Part shown: one piece after another, positions 58,322 to 64,000 of the stretch
Layout of the letters: every line of letters begins with the position of its first letter
Numbering within the stretch: position 1 is the first letter of the stretch
Source: Astrocystis sublimbata
Taxonomy: Eukaryota > Ascomycota > Sordariomycetes > Xylariales > Xylariaceae
DNA: 64,000 nucleotides
NCBI GenBank assembly: GCA_022453515.1
Contig: JAJNNY010000004.1
Location: forward strand, 620,001-684,000
Direction of reading: 5' to 3'
Notes under the pieces: model-generated
The model's input: the letters and a program-made list of their open reading frames with translations, nothing else
Databases searched by the model: none
What the model was told of the DNA's origin: nothing
Program-made: the position numbers and the translations under genes

Positions 58322-59581
58322 GATTCAAAGGTACGGACGGTATTTATCGTCTGGTCGAAATGAGAAGAAACAACGGAGGGTGTGCTTATTTATGGATTTA
58401 TATCAGTCAGCTGTCCGAAGTAATGATGACCTTTTATTTAATTACCTAATTGAGTAATTCCCCGTTTGGGCTTAGATTCAGTTTCATTCGCGGCTATTGC
58501 ATAAGCGTGCATAAGCGTGCCATTATTGCCCGTGATCCATTGCATGTGCCTCCCAATTACCGGGTATTCTAACCGTCACGTAGTTGCTACTGTGAAGGTC
58601 TGAATAGGTACTGTGGTAATAGTGGGCTGGATGAAGTAGAAGGACAGGTCTGCAAGGGCCTGTCCTAAGTCTATCTACTAAGTACCTAGGTATTCATCCT
58701 ACCTAGTCAGCTTTAAAGCTGTGCCTTAAACGAACGACATGTCTTCGCCTTAGCATTATCCTTTCCCAAAGGTTGTCCGGTCTATATCTTTTGTTTCTAT
58801 GTACACATCCAAGTTTTTGTAGTTAAAAACATAGCATGAATGCTCATGTGAGTTTTAAACACACTCTTGATATTTGCCTGGGCAACCGTATAGGCATGTA
58901 TGCTTTAAGCGTTACTACCAAGTAGAACTGGAAATGTGTAATTATATGCCGATTGATACACAGATATGGGGAAAACTCGATGGTAACATGTGCGTGAGGG
59001 ACGTTAAGGCATGCTGATTCTAGCGTTAGGTAATACTATGCAATTGCCGAATTTAGAAATGCTCCTTGACCGATGAAACATGCTTCTGGGCTAGCTATGT
59101 GTACACGATGCCTAATAAAGAAATGCATCGCCCCGCTGGAGGGAAACCCCTGAGAAGCCTGATTCATACCCGAAGCCTCATGAGTCAATTGTCCTAATGT
59201 CATTGGCAATGTTGCTTAATGCAGGGTTTGATACAGGGATCACGAGAATGGTCCATGTCTGTGCCGCACTATTTAAATGAGACCCATCAGAAAGGCCCGT
59301 CATCTGCCGACGCCATGGGCACAGGGCGACCACGGCCCTCGTTAGCAGCCTGCTGGGTAAGAGTACTCTGTACGGGCCGAGAAGGGGCCATCCATTCTCT
59401 GTCAACAACTCTTAGCATGTTCGCGCAGTGCAATACGAGTTACGAGTAGAGTGCGGCACAGTTAACGAGCCATCACATACTTAAAGTCAAGCTTAGCCAC
59501 TTTCAACTCATGCAAATTCGAGCCAGCTAGCTAATTCACTTGCTATTTCAAGTCTTGTGTGAAGGCAACAAGAAATCAAAG
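58322..59581. other. Intergenic, A/T-rich, no gene seen
   Basis: About 1.2 kb between divergent genes. It contains CCTAGGTA-type sequence at 58684 and TACCTAG at about 58701, part of a repeat family in this window. Small frames at 59178-59449 have no motifs. Confidence 0.5.
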
Positions 59582-61515
59582 ATGGCACAGTTGACTCGGC
59601 TTTTCATCGCAGGCGTTGCTGCTGCGGGCATAGCACGAGGTGCCACACTGGATGCCAGCGATGCCGTCAGTAAGTGGGTGAAGGAATCCAATCAGGTCAG
59701 TCGTTGAGATTATATAACGCCCTTGTCGAGCACGCCCCGGAGCCGCGAGTTGCTACAACTAATACCATACTCAACTCCTCCCCTCCTGTCCCCATAAGCG
59801 CTCTTCACACCTAGTGTTTGCCCTGCAACTGAACGTCATTAACTTGTGTTATTATCAGAGCATAAAATGGGGTCCTTGCCCCGATAGATTCCGCAGCAGC
59901 AGTCTGACATGCGCCACATACCGTGTCCCGATTGATTGGAAAAGCAGTCAAACTTGGGGAAATGAGACAATTGAGCTAGGTATGGTGCGTCGGGAAGCTG
60001 AGGACCAGGAGCGACGTATTGGATATCTTTTCGTCAACCCTGGCGGTCCCGGGTATCAGGCATCAAATACCGTGTCTTCACGAGGGGACAAGTTGGATCC
60101 GGAGATACGCGCCCGGTTCGACATCATCGGCCTTGATTCTCGTGGCGTTGGCATTAGCACGCCCATCACATGCGACCCCGAGGTTTACAACCGGCGTGTG
60201 AAGTACATGCCCAAGACGGAAGATGAGTGGCAAGCCCTGCTGAAGTACAACAAGGATCTCTACGACAACTGTTTAGAAAAGACCGGGCCACTCATTGGGT
60301 TTGTCGACACTATCAGTGCTGTGAAAGATTATGAAGCAGTCCGTCTAGCTTTCGGTGAGAAGGCTTCGTTTCTAGGCTTCTCGTACGGCACCCAGCTGTT
60401 TAGTCAGTATGCCGAGCTCTTCCCCGACAGCTTCAGGGCCATGATTCTCGACGCCAACTTGCAACACTCGCAGTCCGAAGCTTCCAACATCATCATCGAC
60501 ACTACTGCCTACGGAGCGACATTCAAACAGTTCTTCGATTGGTGTGCAACAACCGACGAATGTGCGCTCCGTGGGAAAGATGTTGCCGCCGTATTCGAGA
60601 GAATCAGGGATAAGGCCGCTGCCGCTCCTCTGTCGGCGCCAGGGTGCGATGACGTGCTTTGTCGCACAGATGTGACAGAGGAGGACATAATCATTACAGC
60701 ACAATATTACCTTGCCGCCGAAAAAGACTGGCCGACCTTAGCGAAGGCCATCGCTGACACTGACAAAGGCGACGCAACTATATGGTCTCAATTCTGGAAT
60801 CTGATTGCAATTGACGGTGCGTAGCTCTGATGACTCCTCTTTCTCTTTCTCTTCCTTTCTTTTTCCCATCCGTTTGGGCGAGTCTTCGGGCAATGGGAAG
60901 GTTTTATCGGAATATGATGGGCCAATTTCGGTGCCTGAGCTCTTCTGAGAGCCCTCTAGGTTTCCCGCAGAGACCCAATGACTGACTCAGTAGTGTTGCA
61001 GATCTGTATACAGATACATTCTTATACGCTGGGGTCGCAATAGGCTGTCAGGACTGGGACCATGCTTCGATGAGTTTGGCGGATATGGTCCAAAAAGACA
61101 GAATAGGCGAATTGGTCAATCCTTTAACTCGAGGCGCTTGTCAAAGCTGGAAGCTACAGTCTCAATGCATTGGGTGGCCTGTGCCTTTGACTAACCCTCC
61201 TGCTCCGAACACCTACAGCGGCGACGTCGAGATTTTGATGGTAAACGCGCTTTATGACGGAACAACTTCGTACGCATGGGCTGTCGGCCTTCAGCGCGAA
61301 ATCAACAACGCTGTACTCTTGACGCGCAATGGCAGTGGACATTCGGTACGTCTTCAATCAAAACAAGGCTTATTTCTCATTATAATGAAGTGGAAAATAC
61401 TGACTGCAGCATACTATTACAGAGCTACTTTCTTGACGGCGAGACGACAGAGTTGATGAATGCCTACCTGTTAAACTTGACTCTTCCCAAGCCTGACACG
61501 ATCACTAACTCATAG
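59582..61515 (+). CDS. Secreted S33/TAP-like alpha/beta hydrolase (peptidase)
   Basis: Four exons (59582-59695, 59859-60816, 61002-61345, 61423-61515) give 502 residues. A signal peptide (MAQLTRLFIAGVAAAGIARG) is followed by KWGPCPDRF, LTCATYRVPIDW and VNPGGPGYQASN, which carries the oxyanion HGGPG-type motif of the S33 family. The nucleophile is S213 in LGFSYGTQ, Asp is D443 in ALYDGTTSYAWA, and His is H470 in NGSGHS, as in tripeptidyl-aminopeptidase-like (TAP) proteins. These are secreted proline or tripeptidyl aminopeptidases. A GTAAGT at 59670 is a stronger-looking donor but breaks the frame, so the CAG|GTCAGT donor at 59696 was used. N-glycosylation sites are present (NETIEL, NLTLPK). 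Confidence 0.9.
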
Positions 61516-62159
61516 ATATGCCATTCTCAAATCAAGATCTTCATGTATGGGTAGATCATGTAATATCACAGTCAATGCTATTTCTGTTGACGCGAGACTC
61601 AAGTCACAACACAGTAGACTAGGGACTCGTTGAAGTTGTATTGATCGTAGCTCCGTTGCCCAGCTAACTACGACTTGTATTAGTTGGTAGAATTGATAAC
61701 AAATTTGAAGGTATCATAGAGACCAGGTCTTAATTAGTCGGGCGTGCATCCATGCTAAAGAATAATAATTTCTTTGTACCCGGTGGTCAGTTTGAAAGAG
61801 TCTGCAGGCAAGCTTATAATGATGGATAAGTGTATCCGAACTTCGCCAAGATGAACTACCATCTATATCTACAGATACGCTTTACTGCCAGCAGTCATCA
61901 CGGGTCTCGTGCAAGCATCTTATTTGCCGGTGCACATTATTAAGATGTGGCGAATTCCACTTGTAGGTGTCAGTCGGACACAATCTGCAGATGCTGCAGC
62001 CAACCAACATCAAGGCGGTATTTAAGCGCTTACACAGCAAGGTCAGCCAGTGCCGGAGACCTGTTCTTCCTCCACTTCTCCGCACATTGAGCGTCGTTGC
62101 TTGCGACTTCTTAATATTTATGTCTACTCAACGAAATCATACAGGACGACGGTCGACTA
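61516..62159. other. Intergenic, no gene seen
   Basis: 3' region of the S33 gene and promoter of the PPxY protein. No coding signal. Confidence 0.5.
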
Positions 62160-62672
62160 ATGCTGCGGCAAGCCGGCGATTCGAGGATGGAGGCTCAACG
62201 AAAACTCTGCCCCAATAATGATTGCTCTGATGACAGGCGAGCTAGCAACGAACCACCACCCGCATACGAATTGGCAGTAGACGGGTATCTATTACCCAGA
62301 GAGGAAAGCGACGAAGTACCACCTGCATACGATTTCACACAGGACGGGCACCCACCGTCCGAGGAGAAATGCGATATTACCACGACCAATGTTGAAGCAC
62401 CTGTCTATTCCCACGCGTCAGGATCCGCGTCATCGGTGTCTACTTCCAAGCCCAGCTCTTCAACTTCGCTCTTTACGGCCATCAAGCAAAAGCACAACCG
62501 GAAGAAAAAGGGCAAAGAAATTGAAAAGAAGGTCGACCTGTACGAGAGGATTTACGGCTTTGTGCCAAAGAACGTTATGACGGAGGACGAGTGGAGGAGG
62601 GCACGGGAGGCGGCGCCGAAGACGAAAAAGAAAGGGGGATTGAAAGCAACGCCATTCATGGGGCCACGATAA
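62160..62672 (+). CDS. Small basic protein with PPxY (WW-binding) motifs
   Basis: A single open frame of 170 residues; an internal ATG nine codons in (MEAQRK) is an alternative start. Two Pro-rich PPAY motifs (PPPAYELAVDGYLLP and VPPAYDFTQDGHPPS) are repeated with a similar following sequence, so they look like an internal duplication. Such PY motifs recruit WW-domain ubiquitin ligases (Rsp5/NEDD4) in known adaptors. A Ser/Thr-rich linker is followed by a Lys-rich helix (KQKHNRKKKGKEIEKKVDLY), then YGFVPKNVMTEDEWRRARE. No membrane segment. Function unknown; it might be a ubiquitin-ligase adaptor. It could have 5' exons I cannot see. Confidence 0.65.
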   Translation: MLRQAGDSRMEAQRKLCPNNDCSDDRRASNEPPPAYELAVDGYLLPREESDEVPPAYDFTQDGHPPSEEKCDITTTNVEAPVYSHASGSASSVSTSKPSSSTSLFTAIKQKHNRKKKGKEIEKKVDLYERIYGFVPKNVMTEDEWRRAREAAPKTKKKGGLKATPFMGPR

Positions 62673-63063
62673 GTTATAAAATGGGATTCGGAATAGCAAG
62701 TGTACCCAAGTTATCAATGTGGTCTCACCTCTCGTTCTATTACACTCAACCCTGTCCACCGTGCCTGTGAGGACTATTCATAAAGGCTATTCGTAAGGGC
62801 TATCTGTAAGGTATATTCGTTAGGATTTGACAATTGGAGATTAAGGTACCAAAGTACTAGGTAGGTAATACCCCACCATGTTTAACCTGTATGATTATTA
62901 GATACTTCAGCATAATATATGCTTGTTGTACAACAGTGACTAATACAGCGAACGCATAGTGGTTCATATGGCTTCCCGGCTTCCCAATGCTTCTCGATTC
63001 CTCAGCGCTTCTGAAAGTCTAACGTAAATTGATCGGAAAAGGTTTGTTAAGTTCACAAGGTTT
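62673..63063. other. Intergenic between convergent genes
   Basis: 3' regions. Contains CTAGGTAGGTA near 62860. No gene. Confidence 0.5.
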
Positions 63064-63988
63064 CTAACCCCCATCTATTTTTCGTGGGTCCCGCTCAGTT
63101 CTTGTTAGACTATCAAGTTCCTCTTTCTGAAGTTGGATCCTCGCGACCGCATAGCTCTTCAGCCGTTGTTTCTCGTCCTCGCTCAAATCCACAAAGCGTG
63201 GGATCTTCAATCTCTGGCAGCTCTCCTCGGTTTCAATCATCTTCGCTTCCAGATCAATTCCATGTAGGTTGACGAACTGAAAACTTCGCATCGATGTATT
63301 GCCATAACTTGTGAAACACTCCTCAGAGAGACCCGAGAAGTCCTGTGTCAAGAAGTGCAGAAACCCTCCGTGGCTTACTACTACGATATGGGCATCGTCT
63401 CGTGCGTTCTTTGCGAGCTCCCTGATAAAATATCTTGCGTCTGCCGCTCTCTTTTCTACACACTCCAAAGTCGGTTCGTAATTCGACCCTTGGCCTTTGT
63501 AATTCCACCCGCGATCGACATCTGTAATACCAAGAGTTAGGCATCGTTTGTCAGGTTAGAATGTGTGAGAGGCTGGGCAGCTTTAAATATTCCAACATCG
63601 GATACAGTCCCAAAAGAAAAATTCGAATATAACGAAGAAGTAAACACTTACGTTCAATATTGACCTGTCCTCTAAACATTGATGCTATTTTCTCGCTCGA
63701 CCGTCCCTTGTCACATGGAAATATCCCTGTCTCTTGCAGGTCAGGCAGAAAAGTGATCAACCTTCTTCCCCCTATCATTTGGTCGAAAGCCAATTGACAA
63801 GTTTGTATCGCCCGCCGCATGGGAGAAGAGACGATATGGCTTACATGCCATATGTGAGGATATGAGCGGCCGAGAAGAGCCGCTTGCGTTTCACCGTCTT
63901 CCGTCAGTTTCGGATCACGCTCAAACCTCTCACCGGAAACATTATGTGTCGACTCAGCGTGACGGATCACATCGATTGTTGGCGCCAT
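63064..63988 (-). CDS. Histidine phosphatase / phosphoglycerate mutase-like protein
   Basis: Two exons (63652-63988 and 63064-63521) give 264 residues. Near the N-terminus IDVIRHAESTHN carries the phospho-accepting His10. HIVSSPMRRAIQTCQLAF and VVSHGGFLHFLT (His163) complete the histidine phosphatase core. HVDRGWNYKGQGSNYEPT is rebuilt by splicing. The family covers phosphoglycerate mutases and acid phosphatase or fructose-2,6-bisphosphatase relatives; this type is usually a broad phosphatase, since the residues unique to glycolytic mutases are not obvious. No signal peptide. The ATG is 13 bases from the window end, so an upstream extension cannot be excluded, but MAPTIDVIRHAE is the usual start. 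Confidence 0.88.
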
Positions 63989-64000
63989 CGTGATTGGTGT

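Noticed and set aside
1..64000. tRNA, rRNA or CRISPR array
   Set aside because: I scanned for tRNA B-box (GGTTCGAnTCC) sequences and for regularly spaced repeats and saw none. A covariance-model search would be decisive.

Overview
This window is nuclear DNA of a filamentous ascomycete (Pezizomycotina). The evidence is protein-coding genes with short GT-AG introns, mostly 50-110 bases and often with a CTAAC-like branch site, plus several families typical of these fungi: a CFEM/GPI protein, a HET-domain protein, GH55 glucanase, S28 and S33 secreted peptidases and a fungal MLH3. The style of the proteins suggests Sordariomycetes, but I cannot name a genus. I found no rRNA, tRNA, CRISPR array or intact transposon. 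By hand I support 23 genes and give exon boundaries that keep the reading frame in each. One gene carries a frameshift that I cannot explain by splicing.

Layout. Positions 1-2973 are non-coding and lead into a CFEM cell-surface protein (2974-4053). A nitrilase follows (4754-6807), then a serine-rich, basic protein of unknown role (7363-8784, minus). A conserved housekeeping block runs from 10 to 21 kb: MLH3 mismatch repair/crossover endonuclease, VPS11 of the HOPS/CORVET tethers, the mitochondrial lipoate ligase AIM22 and chorismate synthase ARO2. From 21 to 25 kb there is a secreted S28 carboxypeptidase and an unknown multi-pass membrane protein. A gene-poor stretch (24.9-27.0 kb) precedes a convergent cytochrome P450/short-chain dehydrogenase pair, which could be a small metabolic unit.

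A second housekeeping block (32-41.6 kb) holds mitochondrial HSP60, cofilin, the GET-pathway protein GET5/MDY2 and the nucleolar rRNA methyltransferase NOP2, which is cut into 15 exons. An accessory block follows (41.8-61.5 kb): a HET-domain protein, a class 3 lipase, a glutathione S-transferase, a very large GH55 beta-1,3-glucanase with a cysteine-rich tail and a frameshift, a small secreted protein, a secreted HExxH metalloprotease, a cytosolic protein possibly of ABM type, and a secreted TAP-like S33 hydrolase. The window ends with a short PPxY-motif protein and a histidine phosphatase.

How the genes relate. Most neighbours are not functionally linked, as is usual in fungi. The secreted hydrolases (GH55, metalloprotease, S33, S28) fit an organism that feeds on external polymers or interacts with other fungi or hosts. 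The strongest points for follow-up are the GH55 frameshift, the intron-dense NOP2, the missing ATPase glutamate in MLH3, the P450 with an atypical I-helix, and the recurring CCTAGGTA palindromes in intergenic DNA.
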